64,000 bases of DNA, taken from positions 1 through 64,000 of the forward strand of contig JAUIRK010000824.1 in NCBI GenBank assembly GCA_030549495.1, in the 5' to 3' direction. A program made the position numbers and the translations under genes. Of this stretch, positions 1 to 12,554 are shown piece by piece. A model generated the notes under the pieces. The model had not been told where the DNA came from. It searched no databases and saw nothing but the letters and a program-made list of their open reading frames with translations. Within the stretch, counting starts at the first letter, position 1. Each line of letters begins with the position of its first letter. The DNA is from Nectonema munidae. Lineage: Eukaryota > Nematomorpha > Nectonematoida > Nectonematidae.

Positions 1-1
1 A

Positions 2-88
2 GGACCACTTACTTCCAATCGAATTAAAGAGGAATTATTAAAAGCGTCTGATTTGTTTGCTCCTAAACGCGTTAGAGGCGAAAGTTGA
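2..88 (+). CDS. possible 3' terminal exon fragment, unknown gene
   Basis: The first 88 bases stay open in one frame with ordinary codon use (27 codons, ending ...SDLFAPKRVRGES then TGA) and are visibly less AT-rich than what follows. The window starts with AG, which could be the end of a splice acceptor, so this may be the last exon of a gene lying to the left. I do not recognise the protein. The downstream bases turn AT-rich at once, as a 3' UTR would. It may equally be a chance open stretch. Confidence 0.3.
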   Translation, partial: GPLTSNRIKEELLKASDLFAPKRVRGES

Positions 89-3000
89 ATAATATTTGTA
101 AACATTGTGGCAAAGAGAGTAGATAATTTGTAGAAATGATAAATGATTCCATAATTAACGAGCAGTCGTATATTCTTATTTTTAAAGTTAACATGATTTT
201 ATGACATTTAAATTATGCCCGTGCGACAATTTTTATTATCAGAGATAGTAATACCAAATTACATCACTTACATCTCTTAAATCAATTCCTGGCTTCAGCG
301 AATTTAAAAAAAAAGTATGAAAAGTTAGCTCCGATCATTTTAAAGTTAGGACACGGAAACAAAGTTGTCTTCTGGATGCCAAAAGACATTATAGGCATTA
401 GCCCGTTAAGTACCAGGTAAAAAAGTTGTACTAATTTTTGGATCATTGGTATTAAATGGATCGTTATTAGCATTATAAAATCTCAAAAGCAGTGGAGTAC
501 AGTTCTCTGATTCGCAAAAATGAAATTAGAAATACAAAGAAATTAAAGCGTATCAAACTGATGAAAAAATATATTATTATTAAATCATATATTCAAATAT
601 AGAGCTTGGAAGATATCAGGAATAAAGGAAGATTCATACCATTTTATCTGTGGAATCAGTGTCAATGGAAAATTCAGAATCTGTTCCATGATGCGCTTTC
701 GTCATCAAAAGCAACCTTTAAATTTAAAGTACAGGAAAAATAATGAAGGTGAAACTACGAATCGTTATTCTGATTTCACATATGCATTAAACAGTGAACT
801 CGATATTCATTTATTTGACATTTAGAAATTTGGTTAATGTTTCTTCTAAGTTGAGAGCTTTTAATGAACAAAATAGAAATATCATATTTCATGAAAAATA
901 CATTCAGATATGCTCAAAAACATACATAAATAAAATGATTATTCTCAAGTCCAAGAATAGTTTGTTTAATAAATGACTTTCCAATGTTTTTTTCAAGGCT
1001 ACATCATTAGTTTCCTTTTGCATAAAAATTTGTTTGAATATTCATTGCCAGATCCAGAAAACATGATTCGAAAGTCTCAGAATAGGAATTCAAAAAGCTG
1101 ATAATATTTCTTTAACAACGATTGTTCTGTTTGATCTCACTTCAATTTTGATAATCATATTCTTTATACTCAATGAATCTATATATCAGTCTTTTGCAAA
1201 AGTAATAAATAATATAATTAAGCAAACTGTTTATAAAAGTGCAAAATAAAGATATTATTAAAAAGGAAATAACCGTGATAACCTGTAAGTGTGTTTCAGG
1301 CAATTCCTTTTATTCACAATAGAGAAGACGCTTTTTGATTTATGAGAAAATAAAAACCAAAGTTACCTTCCAACTAAATCAGTAGTTGATATGCCTTTTG
1401 TTCATTGACATTCTCTAAAAAAGAAAATAAAAATTTTAGCCATTTTATACAAGCTTAAATAACAAAATGGTAAGATTAACCCACCCCTTCAGGCATTCAT
1501 TTTCGAAGAGTATTTGTCTGCTTTCCTTTATGAATGAATTTTCATTAAAATTAACAATTTACTACTGTGGAAATCGAAAATTATTATTAACCATATAAAA
1601 AATCCTTTGGTCAATTCAATTTATATATAGTAAAATTTGTTTATAACGAACTTATAGCAAAAAGTTTTTTTTCATTGAAATATATTGGATAAAATCTAGT
1701 CGCATTCAAAAATTGAATTAGATAAAATTATCCAACCAAATTTTGAGGCCAATTTTATACAAATAAAAATATCATATGTGTAAATCGAAAAGGAAAAGCT
1801 CGTTAATTTACGTAATTTGCAAATTTTGGAAATTATTATTTTAAAAAGTTGAAATCATGCAAAAATAATCTTTGCCATAATTTTCTAACATCGCGCGTCT
1901 TATATTTTTCCAGAATTCAATTCCTACGGGAGTAAACATTGAAGAGAATTTCACAGTAAATTCTTTCCATCAATAGGTCCAACTGCGCTGAAAATAACAG
2001 AGTGTATTTTGATTGAACATCATCAATAAATGATTTAACGAGCCAAACATCTTTTCCTGACAATCGTGGGACAGTGTGACATCAATGGATCAGTGTGAGA
2101 TAAATGGACAAGGGTGATGCAAATGTCAGAAGAAATGACAACTGTCATGTTTAAATATAAAAAATTACTTCGAAAAAATGACGTTGATAGTCTTCATAAT
2201 TAAATTAATTAGTAAGGTAACTTTTACTTTCTTAGACTCTATTTCTTCTTCTAATGATAATAATATATGGAATATTTTAAAGCTTTTTTCTCAGTTTTTT
2301 GTCATGATAGTTTTGTGTTTGCAGGTTGTTTGACGCGCCATCCGTACATACGCCACTTAAGCTGGTTTACAGGCAATTGCAAGCTACCCGGCAAATTAAA
2401 TATCATGTTTTAAAAAGTTAAATAATTATCACGAAATAAAAATGGGCTAAATCTTGAAGACGGGGTGAGAGTTGCTCTCCCGGCAAATAGTGCATGTAAA
2501 GATAAGTTGGCAATTCTCACCAAAATCAAAGTTCTTGTTGGAATTTTAATGTATCCTAAGTCATAAACTATTATTTGTGACAAATGTGCCTCATAAAGTC
2601 CAAACGATGTTACTACGTCTTAGTATTCTCTCTTTTCTGCGTATGCTAGGAGTTGCATTGAATGCCGCAGGAAAAGGAAAAGATGGGACGAAGAAAAGGG
2701 CTTAAGGATTGAGTCAAAGGTCAACATTAAAATCAGAAGGTGGACTATAAAGAGCTCAAATATTTATTATTGCATATAAATTTTACATAATTTAAAATTC
2801 ATTCAAAAAGAAAAGAAGATAATTTCTCCTGGAAAACAACTAAGTGAATGATTTCCAAAAATGAGCTATATAAAATTTTTAACATATGTTCTTCAAATAA
2901 AGTTTTATATTTGAAATCATAATGGTTTTATCTTTTTAGAAATTTAAGTAAACCACCATTAAAATCATATTGTGTGAAAATCTCATTTTTCCATAAAACA

Positions 3001-4060
3001 GAGTTACATTAATTTAATGCATTATTTCTTACGCGCTTTATAAATCCTCCCTAAATTAAGAGAAGTTTCTTGTGAATTCAAATAATCTCAAAATACTTCT
3101 AAAGCATGAGATATTTGGATCATATTTTTCCATTAATTTTTCATTTTTAGAACCAACTTTTACTTAAATGTGTTTTATTCTACAAATCAAGGAAATTCTA
3201 ATTGAAAACTTTTCTTTTTAAGAAATTCTATCTGATTGAAAAACATCATATTAATCATTGATTTTTTAGGTATATCAAAAAGGTAGGATTATAAAGAGAT
3301 TAACTTTTAGATTAACTGAAAATGAAATTTTTAGGCGAAGTTATAATTAAACGACTTTCTAATTTTGCATTAGAAATTTGCTAAATATCTTCTTCAACTT
3401 CAATACGTGATAAATCGGAATCCGGATCCTTTAATTCTGATAGCAGTTGTTTTAGGAAAAAAAACTCAATAAAATTCCCGCTTTATGATTTAAGCTCTTG
3501 TGTTAACAACGACTCAGGATTCCTAATCATTGAATAAAAAGGCAGATGTCAAGAAAGAATTTTGGATACAAATTTAAGTTCCAAAGGATGCGATAAAATT
3601 TCAAGCTAATCCAACCACTGATAGAGCTAAAAGCGATTTCAAAAGGATAAGTTGAATTTATATGGTGAGTAATATTATGTGTTTGATGATGATGTCGTTA
3701 AACTTTGTGGTCAGCATAATAATGCTGATAGGATTGAGTATTCGTGAAAAGGTGATAATTATGACGAATAGGATGATGATTTATGAATCAATTTAGCTTT
3801 AATTTAGAAAAAAAAATTGATATTTTTTATTTAGATAAAAAGATTGAAAACTCTTTGATACGGTTGCATTCACAGTACTAAGAAATGGACTTTTATTAAA
3901 AGTTGAAGACTTCTGTCTTAGACGATTACTCAAACTTTGGATGGGAAAAAAGTACTTTTAGTTATGTATAGGATAAACTTTGGAGATTAATAATTCTATT
4001 AAAGTACAAAGCATAATAAAAATGAAACCTGTATCTGCCAGCATCTTTGACTAATCTATA
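89..4060. other. gene-less AT-rich stretch
   Basis: I see no supported gene or recognisable transposon here. The short open frames have random composition. A slightly less AT-rich patch at about 2040-2560 could be a decayed mobile element, but no termini or coding motifs could be named. Confidence 0.5.
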
Positions 4061-4075
4061 AGTGTCTTTTCCTTC

Positions 4076-4126
4076 ACATGTTAAAGTTATGTCATCTTTT
4101 TTATAGATGACATAACTTTAACATGT
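4076..4126. repeat. perfect 22-bp hairpin
   Basis: Two perfectly complementary 22-nt arms (4076-4097 and 4105-4126, starting ACATGTTAAAGTTATGTC) are separated by a 7-nt loop. Outside the arms the pairing becomes patchy. It could be the core of a palindromic MITE or a foldable transcript. There is no evidence of transcription. Confidence 0.7.
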
Positions 4127-4652
4127 TATGTAAAAGTAAAAATTTTTTAATGAAAACTAAAAATAATAATAAGATCGAATATTTGGTGTTGTTGTTAGCG
4201 CCCAGATTACGTATCTCAGTATTTGCGTAATCTGCCAATCAAATAAACGTAATTTTTATTTGAGAGTGAGTGGGTACCACCTTTGCAAGAAAGTGAATCA
4301 CAGAGAAAGTGAAGAATTTTTGTTATGCTTTTGCGGCAGAAGCGATAAAAAGTGTAAATTCAGTAGACTACATAAAAGGCACATTAGGCCGACTCATCGC
4401 TCAAATGGGATGTAAAATTTAATCATTTATAAAAACCATATTTTTTAACTTCCATTTTTTCAAACAATTTTATCAATCTTGCGACTGACTACGATGTCAA
4501 TCAAGCTGGTAAGCGCCTTTTACCCATCATTACCTGCATTTCGCCTGGGCGATCCTTAATTAGGAGTGTAGTATCAAGGCTAAAAGGTTAACCACACATC
4601 AGACAAAGGGCTTTCTTGCTCGAGCTTTGGTTTTGATCTCCCTGCTCCACAG

Positions 4653-4800
4653 AAATGACGAAAATTGACAGAACGAAGAAGAAATCGATCAGGAGGATGG
4701 GGTAGCGAGAAAGAAAGGATCCGGATTGAGGAAGAGAAAGAAGAGAACTCGTTATGAGGGGCCTCAGTCTCAAATAAAATTGGTTATTTAGATGACAAGC
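4653..4800 (+). CDS. candidate short exon with strong splice signals
   Basis: A textbook acceptor (pyrimidine tract ending CTCCACAG, AG at 4651-4652) follows a strong donor (CTG then GTAAGC at 4509), so a 144-bp intron is plausible. The bases from 4653 are purine-rich and less AT-rich than the surroundings. One frame opens with ATG just after the acceptor (MTKIDRTKKKSIRRMG, stop). Another gives an acidic-then-basic stretch from about 4671 ending ...EGPQSQIKLVI. Purine-rich DNA tends to give Lys/Arg/Glu in any frame, so the frame cannot be settled. No upstream acceptor was found for an exon ending at 4508, so that exon would have to be a first exon. Function unknown. Confidence 0.25.
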
Positions 4801-5410
4801 CTTTAATTGTAATTTAAATTGGTTTCAAATCTTTAACTAAGAATTCAATTTGATTCCATTCTTCATCATTTATTATCCTGAGTTTTTTAATGCTGACTTT
4901 AAAAAATAAAAAACATTCTAACATTTGAAGCATACTATTCCACGTTGTTCTAACACCAAGAAGCAGATTCAATTTGTTTTTCCATTATTTTCTTCTGACT
5001 TTTTAAAAAGGGTAGTCATTTTTTGAATCTTTTAAACATTTTTTTATCATTCTCAGATTCATGATCATTATTTGTATTTCCTTTTTTTCTATCATCATTC
5101 TTTCTTTTCAATTGTTTATATTCCTGGATCATTCTACTATTTTTTTGCCAACACAACGATCAGAATCAAGATTCTCATGCATAACTACACATTATAGTCA
5201 AATTAAATTAATGATTAAAACATTGCTCACGAATAGGGTTAATAAGTTTTCTAAATTTTAACATTACTGACCCTCCACAAGTTGTACAAGCAACCATATC
5301 CTGTTTTAAAACAGAAAATATTTTTGAGTAATTTTTTTGTTGAGTTTTATAAAAAGTCCTTGATTTTAAATTTTACGTGTACATTTTTGTAATTTTTTGT
5401 TCAAATTTTT

Positions 5411-5472
5411 TTATTTAGTAAAAACTGGAAAAATTTTCCGATTATTTAGTAAAAACCGGAAAATTTTTCCGG
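5411..5472. repeat. 31-bp tandem duplication
   Basis: Two adjacent 31-bp copies (5411-5441 and 5442-5472) both begin TTATTTAGTAAAAAC and differ at only a few positions. Each contains a small palindrome of the form GGAAAAATTTTCC. Confidence 0.75.
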
Positions 5473-5733
5473 GTGTCAACACTATCACTCACCCAAAAGA
5501 TTCAAAAACACATCGACGAAGTCAATCTACAACCATTAAATGGGAAAATATTACAAGATCCCATTCAACAAGATGGAGAATCAATACAAACTCACAAGAT
5601 GAGAAAAGGCAATAACAATAACAAGTTGAAGAAAATGAGTCTTTGCAAGTCTCCTCTCGGTCATTTTTTATTTTTTTCGTATCACGTGTTTATTTTGGCA
5701 AATAAATTTCTGCCAAATAAAAAAAATAATTAA
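5473..5733 (+). other. unassigned open frame, possibly decayed element
   Basis: This open frame has more balanced codon use than its neighbours (hydrophilic, for example QKIQKHIDEVNLQPLNG) and then fades into AT-rich sequence near 5640. It lacks an ATG at its start, a convincing splice acceptor and any motif I recognise. It may be a fragment of an old mobile element or chance. The flanks 4800-5400 and 5740-6640 hold nothing I can name. Confidence 0.15.
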
Positions 5734-6797
5734 AAAAAAAAGAAGATTTTCTTATAGTCCGAATAAGAGTGATGGTGATAGCTATATCAAAATGAATATA
5801 TAGAATAATTTAATTAATAACCATGAACGAAAAAAATAATTGAATCACATTTCTACGTATAATGAAAGATTCGAGTACAATTCCGTGATTAGAAATGGAT
5901 ATTCAATCTACTACCGACCCCTATGAAAATTTGTCCGAAAGACATTATTAACTAACTTAAGAGACTAATTAAGTAATTAAAAACTAAAAAATATAATTAT
6001 TAAAAAGAATTAGTTAACTTGAGAAATGAATTAAATATCTAAAAAGTTTGATGCGAGAGGGATTATTGCCAAAATGCCAATATTAAATTTAATGATGCCA
6101 TCATTGCCAAACATGCGAGTTACACTGTACATCTAACGAGGAAGGCTATAATATTTTTTGTTGTTATCTTGGCTTAGCCCCTGTGCGGAAGCCTTTAGAA
6201 TTCATTTTACCTGTCACAAAAAATAAAGTCTTATGGGCTCATTTTGCCTTGATCTCAATCGTCTGTGGGCTTAGTTGTTGGGCCAATTCTCGTAAACATA
6301 TACTGATTGGACTAATAATATTAATACTCTTTTCAAAAATAACCACCTACGTGTAGGCACTGCTAGTTCCACATTTTATTTTGGCCGAGAAGTGGCGATA
6401 CAATTGCACATTTTAGCGATGAAGAAACGATCTCATTTTCCATCGATGCTGATTTCGATTACGTTTTAAATGCCAGTAAATAAATAAAATTTAAATTATT
6501 TTGCATTAATAGCTTTTAAGCAGCAAAATAAAAGTCTGTATCAAATTATAGCATTTATTAAAAAATAAACATAAAAACTTCAATGTATAAAATTTGATAT
6601 TAAATTTTTCTTCTAGGAGGGTAAACTTGTTCCCCACTCTACAACTATATGTTAACTAAAACTTATAGACATTCAAAAGTTGAGAAAAGGGCTCAAAAAT
6701 TAACGAAAATAGGGGTTGAAGTTATTCGTGAACGATTCCTTACATCTACATCGTTTGTGAGCAAAAGGGAAACTTTTATTTCATTAAAATATTATCA

Positions 6798-7070
<273 letters not shown>

Positions 7071-7394
7071 TTATTCTAAAATCGAAAACTTTTACATACA
7101 TTATACAAGATATGTCTCGGCAAAAATAAAGCACAGTTGAACCGGTTTTAAGAAGAAGAAAATCTGGTAAAAATGTTCTCACACATACTGTTAACAATAG
7201 TAGAGGTCGAAAGTCAATAATTTTTAACCAAATATTCAAAGGATTCCGAAAATGTGGAAATATGTCATCATTACCGCTTTTCTTGATAGTATGGCAAAGA
7301 GTAGAGTAGATCTCGACTTAATCAAAAATATAAAATTTGATGAATATTTCTAAGATGCTGTCTTCATCAGGATCTAATCATTTTTTTATTTTAG

Positions 7395-8500
7395 GGTCGA
7401 TCTTTTTTACGCAATCTCCGAAAATTTGTTGCGATTTCCATAATGTAAATTTGGTCGCAATCTTCATTAATTTTGTCTAAATCCTCCTAATTTTGTCGGA
7501 ATCCTTTGAAATCGAATATTTTATTTTGTAATCTATCAAATTTCAAATCGCAATCCCCCTAATTTTGTCAGGCGTGGCTTTTGTAGGCAATCCCTTAGCA
7601 AATTCTCCCTAATTTTGTCGCATTCTCTTAATTTTGTAGAGATATACTTTTTACGCACTCACTCCATCGCAATTCTTCTTTTTGTTGCAAACATCTAATT
7701 TTGTCCCAAACCCTCTAATTTTCTTGCAATCCTCTCAAATTTAGTCACGGTTTCGATAAAATTTATCTTATTTTTTAGACAATCCTCTTAATTTTGTCGC
7801 AATGCTTACAATTCCTTACATCTTTTAATGATTATCATTTTAATATAATTTTATATTAAAAGTTAATTTTTCTAAATTTTAGAATTTAGATTAAAATTTA
7901 ATAAAGTAAACTTGAAAGAAGGAATACATCGGACAGAAAAGATTGATAAATTAGGGGATTACGAAAAATTTCGACAAATTTATGTGATTGCTGGAAAAAA
8001 GACAGAAATTAAAAGTACGATTACTCAAAGCTAAGAAAAATTTTATCGATTACAAAAAATTTTAAGGGATTACGTAGGATTAAGACAAATTTTTGGGGAT
8101 TGCGAAAAAAATCAAAGGAAGAATTACACAAGAGTAAGAAAAATTTGACAAAATACCAGAAATTATAGGAGAGTGTAAAAGTCAGCGACAAAATTTAGCG
8201 GATTAGGATAAAATTTTGGATGATTGCGATAAAATTTAGAATGAGTGCGAAAAAAATAGAGAGATTTCGACAACATTTAGAAAGATTTCGACACAATTTA
8301 GAGGGATTGTAAATAAATTTAGAGGAATTGCGACAAAATTTAGAGGGATTGCGACATTATTTAGAGGGAATGCGACAAAATTTAGAGGGATTGTGACAAA
8401 ATTTAAAGGGATTGAGACAAAATTTGAGAAATTGCATCAAAATTTAGGAGGATTGCTATTTAATTTAGCAGAATTTTGATAAAAATAAGGGTATTGCGAA
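7395..8500. repeat. foldback-type inverted repeat made of 21-bp tandem units
   Basis: The left arm (about 7395-7815) is a run of degenerate units containing AATTTTGTCGCAATCC. The right arm (about 7925-8500) is the same unit in reverse complement, AGAGGGATTGCGACAAAA, repeating every 21 bp. About 110 bp of unrelated AT-rich sequence separates the arms. Long inverted arms built of short tandem repeats are the hallmark of foldback (FB) elements in Drosophila. No coding sequence or target-site duplication was found, so it may instead be an inverted minisatellite. The right arm between 8270 and 8410 is the best preserved. Confidence 0.65.
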
Positions 8501-8737
8501 AAAATTTAAACTGAATACATCAAAAATATTTCAACCATTTAGATTTCACTCTGCATGTTTAAGAAAGAAAGGGTAGTCAAAAGACAGTATTTTATTTAAA
8601 AAAAAATATAGAAATATAGTGATAAGGATACATATAGTTACATATTTTAGATGATAGATTAATATAAGGGTTAGTTTTGGCAAGAGACTGACGTAGATCA
8701 CAATTCACCTCGAAACTTTTGCGTGCCAAATCCAGAC

Positions 8738-8959
8738 TCACAAAGTCACGTTGTGGAAAGTGGGATGAAAAGCTGATTTGAGTTTTCTCATGAAAGCATT
8801 GATGACATCAGTATGCACAATCTCATGTGTCTCTAATTTCTTATTTTGTTCATTGAGTGTTTTAAATTTATCAGCAAGATAAACCTTTTGTGCTACAAAT
8901 TCTTCCTTGGTCAAGAAACTTAAAAGAGTCAGTTGGTCCATCTCGTTGTTGAAACTCAT
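8738..8959 (-). mobile_element. hAT-derived transposase fragment (ZBED5/FAM200-like)
   Basis: A 73-residue open frame reads ...VYLADKFKTLNEQNKKLE... then INAFMRKLKSAF. It resembles the segment LADIF..LN.LN..LQG....D.I.AF..KL found in the middle of hAT-family transposases of the ZBED5/FAM200/GTF2IRD2 type. Only this segment is present. It lacks the catalytic acidic residues and the dimerisation domain, so it is a dead fragment. Recognition is by eye from the spacing of the LN/LN/KL motif. Confidence 0.45.
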
Positions 8960-9029
8960 AAAAAATGTTTCCTTTTAAAAGTTATCTGACTTATGTTTGA
9001 AATAAGAGAGAAGTATGTTTAGCATCTAT

Positions 9030-10400
9030 ATCCACACAGAGCTAGCGGGTTCCTTTCAAACATGTTTTCTGTCCTAACTTGGAACAAAACTATCATTCAA
9101 ATTAACATCATCCCCCTTTTTTCTAGACATTAAAAACACTTTCAAATCGGTACGGGGCTCAGTAATCATTTTCAAAAACATCGGACTAAAATACATCCAT
9201 TACCTCATAAAATTCTTACAAAATTACCTCTCGAAGCCCTATCTCACATTCAGGCACAATTCTCTAGTTGTCATTCATTTTCTCTCACTTTCCACGCCAT
9301 AAGGTGTGCGCCTCTCCGACATCTCCGGATTATACTTATAAACCTCTCTTATATATATTAAATTCAGATTTCTTTCAACTTTATTTGAATGATCTGATCT
9401 TTATCTTAACTTCAAATTCTTCATTAAACATAAAATTTAACCGAGAAAAATAAACTCGTATATACTTCTCACGAAAACATTCCTCTCATCCCATATTATT
9501 ATCATCCAGCGATACTCTCATCCAACCATCTTCTTCAGTGAAATATTTACGTCTAACCTTTCAATCAAACCTCAAATATCCAACTTCAAAACATATACCA
9601 AAAACTCTCATCAACTCATTTCTCTCTTAGTAAAATTATATCTTATAATCAGGGTCTGATTATTCAATACTCCTCTTTTATTTATAAATCAATCATCTTA
9701 CCTACTTTAGATTATGGAAATCTTTCACGGGGTCTATCATTAAACTACCCCTCATCACTTAGTTATCTAAAAAAATCCACCGCCTTTCCCTTATCACAAT
9801 GACCATAGCCAACAAAACCACACCTATACTAGAGTCTTAGAATACTTTATAAACTGCCTTCCATAAGCATTTCATTTCAAAGAAGCTGTTACCAAAAAAT
9901 ATATCATGACACGTATCGAAGCAAATTCCCATCTTAAATCATCTGCCATCGATCCCTCCCTTCCCATATACAGTGGTAAATGCTAAGCCCTCTTACATTC
10001 TTGCGATTACATAGGGCAAAACTTCCTTTAGATAATATAACACACTATACTTTTTACAGACCGACAAAACATCGTTAAAGACCTAAACCTCAAACATAAT
10101 ATCCCATAATTGACATATACTCTTGCTTCTAAACTCACCTTTTTATCAAATTGCTTCGAAATACAACTCTACTGGTGTCCAGTTCACCCAAACATTCTCA
10201 AAAACACTTATGTGACAATCTCGCTAAACAAGTACTTCAAATGTTCCTTATCGCTAAACTCATTTCCTCTAGTAAACTATGCACCTCTACTTAAATCCTA
10301 CACTCTATAACTTATGCAAAAACTTATCCAATCTTCACCCTCCATTTTCTTTCAACCTATAAATATCCCAACAAATTTTTAAAATTTCGTCGAAAATCAA
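9030..10400 (+). mobile_element. decayed LINE: reverse transcriptase tail and RNase H
   Basis: This stretch is conspicuously C/T-rich and A-rich but G-poor on the plus strand, a bias typical of non-LTR retrotransposons and unlike the flanks. In broken frames it shows RT-thumb-like residues at about 9690-9740 (SYLPTLDYGNL, compare LPxLxYG of LINE RTs). Near 10155 it reads LYWCPVHPNILKN, which matches the RNase H motif WxPxHxxIxGN of I/R1/Jockey-type LINEs. Many frame breaks and stops are present, so it is old and inactive. The clade cannot be fixed. No 3' tail or target duplication was identified. Confidence 0.5.
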
Positions 10401-10431
10401 AGTCAAAAATATGACTTTTACATTTTAGGAT

Positions 10432-10472
10432 AAGTTATCAAGCTCTATTATAAGTTATCAAGCTCTAGGAGC
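10432..10472. repeat. 20-bp tandem duplication
   Basis: The motif AAGTTATCAAGCTCTA occurs twice in tandem at the eroded end of the adjacent Tigger transposase fragment. Confidence 0.6.
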
Positions 10473-11054
10473 AGTAAACTTTAAAATCCAAATTATTTCT
10501 CTTACAATAAGATGCGACTGCAGGATAAAAATAGGATTTGGACCAATCTTCAAATAGTGAAGCGGTGACCCATCCTTTTTGGACTTTGTGTTTTATTAAC
10601 CAATAGCGGCTTTAATTTAAAATCCCCTTCGGCGTTCCCTCCAAGAAGAAATGTAATGCGCTCTGTTGAGAACTTATATCCATGTTGTGATGCTTCATTC
10701 TTTGCCAAGAAAGTTTTTGAGGGCATTTTTTTCCAATATAATGCTGTCTTGTCTACGTTAAAAATCTGACGATAAACATAATTATTTTCTTCAATATTAT
10801 TTTATGCGATTCTTCTCGGTATACTGCTGCAGCACTTTTATCAGCACTTGCTGACTCCCCTATTATTTTAATATTCCTAAGTCCTGCTCTGTTCTTGAAT
10901 TTTTTAAGGTAGAAGTCTCGTCTTGAAAGTTGGTTTCTTTTAAACGTGAAAAAAGGGAGAGAGCCTTAAATTTGATATTATTAGTAGCAATAGGTATCCT
11001 CTTCTGATTGCAATCTTCTATCCAAACTGCCAAAAGATCTTCCATCTGTATCAT
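10455..11054 (-). mobile_element. Tigger/pogo (Tc1-mariner superfamily) transposase remnant
   Basis: Reading the minus strand downward from 11054, the sequence first gives a CENP-B/Tc5-type DNA-binding part (DLLAVWIEDCNQKRIPI, KALSLF). It then gives the DDE catalytic core: QIFNVDKTALYWKKMPSKTF, RITFLLGGNAEGDFKLKPLL and GWVTASLFEDW. These match Tigger/Jerky proteins closely. The usual NVDETAL reads NVDKTAL. The copy ends near the second catalytic aspartate (LELDN in a shifted frame), so the third acidic residue and the C terminus are gone. Several frame changes are needed to follow it, so it is inactive. Its 5' end nearly abuts an oppositely oriented hAT fragment. Confidence 0.75.
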
Positions 11055-11189
11055 GATTTGACTTCGGTTTTGTATGCATTGCGTACTTGAAGACGTAGAT
11101 AGAGATAAACCTAAATCTTGGTACTTCCCTGCTCTTTTCAGAATGCCTTTATATTTGATTCACCAAGAGAAAATGCTTCACTTAATTTT

Positions 11190-11560
11190 GCTTTGCTTTC
11201 TCCCTCCTTATCAGGGTGCGACTGGAAGCAATCGGTCAGTCTTAATTTCTTATGTTCGACTCGCTGTAAAAGAAGATGTTTAGAATATATTTTGGAAGAT
11301 GTCAGAGTTGAACAACACGACAGCTGACGCTATTTTCCAGACATTTTTGGATTCTTTCATGCATGCACTTGGTATCGAAATACTCAAAAATAAACTCTTA
11401 GCTATTGGATCTGATGGCGCATCTGTGATGATTGGCCAAAAAGGCGGTCTCATCAAGAAGTTCTCTGAACTTATTCGTGTTCCTTATTTGTCATCTTTTC
11501 ATTGTGTCGCTCATAGACTTGAGCTCACTGTGCATATTTCATGTCCAAAGAAAGTGTTTT
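11190..11560 (+). mobile_element. hAT transposase fragment (ZNF862/KIAA1586-like)
   Basis: The open frame 11299-11607 contains NTTADAIFQTFLDSF, LLAIGSDGASVMIGQKGG and LSSFHCVAHRLELTV. These are the conserved RNase H-fold blocks of hAT transposases of the type domesticated as ZNF862 and relatives. The Asp of SDGASVM is the usual second catalytic residue, and CVAHRLEL is the family signature that follows it. A related piece lies just upstream in the same frame after one stop (VRLAVKEDV). The C-terminal dimerisation region is missing and the frame runs into unrelated AT-rich sequence after about 11560. It is a dead fragment. Confidence 0.75.
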
Positions 11561-11609
11561 CCTCTTCTCATTCTTTTGAGTTAAATCAATCTTGTTATTC
11601 GACATAATA

Positions 11610-12530
11610 TGACAAATGAGGAAAATTCGATAAGGATAGAAATAAGAAATAATAATTAAGATTAAGTTATTATCTAGATTAATTAATTTAGTTATTATGA
11701 TAAGATAGAAATAATAATTAAGAATTATTTATTGTATAAGTTTTTAACTATAAATCATTGCCATGATGAACACAGTTATGGCTCTTTCGAAATGCGGTTG
11801 CCGTGGTAACGAATCGGTAGCGTATTTTAAAACCGCACAAATTGAATTTTTCAACGCATAAGCTTTGGGTGGCATTAAAATTTTTTTACCGCACAAATCG
11901 AAATCGCATAACATGAAACCGCATAATGAGAGGAATTATAGTACTTTAAAAATTTGGATTGGTGAGGAAAGCGTTTGTTTGTTAGATTTGGCACTTCATT
12001 TTAAAAAGATTTTCGATGCTTGTTCTAAAGGACAATGATCATGCTGCAGAAGAATCATATTCTTAAAGATGGTGTTGGGCCTATTGTGTTGTCTCTAAAG
12101 TAGGAAGAAACCATTGTTCACACCGCTGAGGATACAAGATAGAGAGCCTTTAAGTTTTTCAAAAGTTAATGTACAAAAGTGGCTGAACCATATCGCTTCA
12201 AATTTCGTGACTTTCCTAAAATCGGTAGCTATATCTTTTGATACCATTTTTATGGTAATTGAATGACCTTCCTATCTCAAAAATTTTCAATCAAAATCAA
12301 AATTTAACATTTTTGAACAAAAGTTTGATATTATCTGTAGTTAACCACAAAACTTAAGGTTTATATTAGATACTCCTTTGAAAATTTGTAATTACATACA
12401 ATTTTGAACGCATAACACTTTATATATTTAATTTTATCAATAATCATGACCACTTTTTAGAAAATGTCAATCACAATTTATATTGTAATTAATATATCTA
12501 ATAAAATATTCTTTCAAATTTAACATTTCT
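11610..12530. other. gene-less stretch after the hAT fragment
   Basis: No gene is seen. A patch at 11780-11940 repeats the words ACCGCACAAA and CGCATAA several times and may belong to a non-autonomous element whose ends I could not define. Confidence 0.4.
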
Positions 12531-12554
12531 GGACAGCTTTTTGCGGGTTACTTC

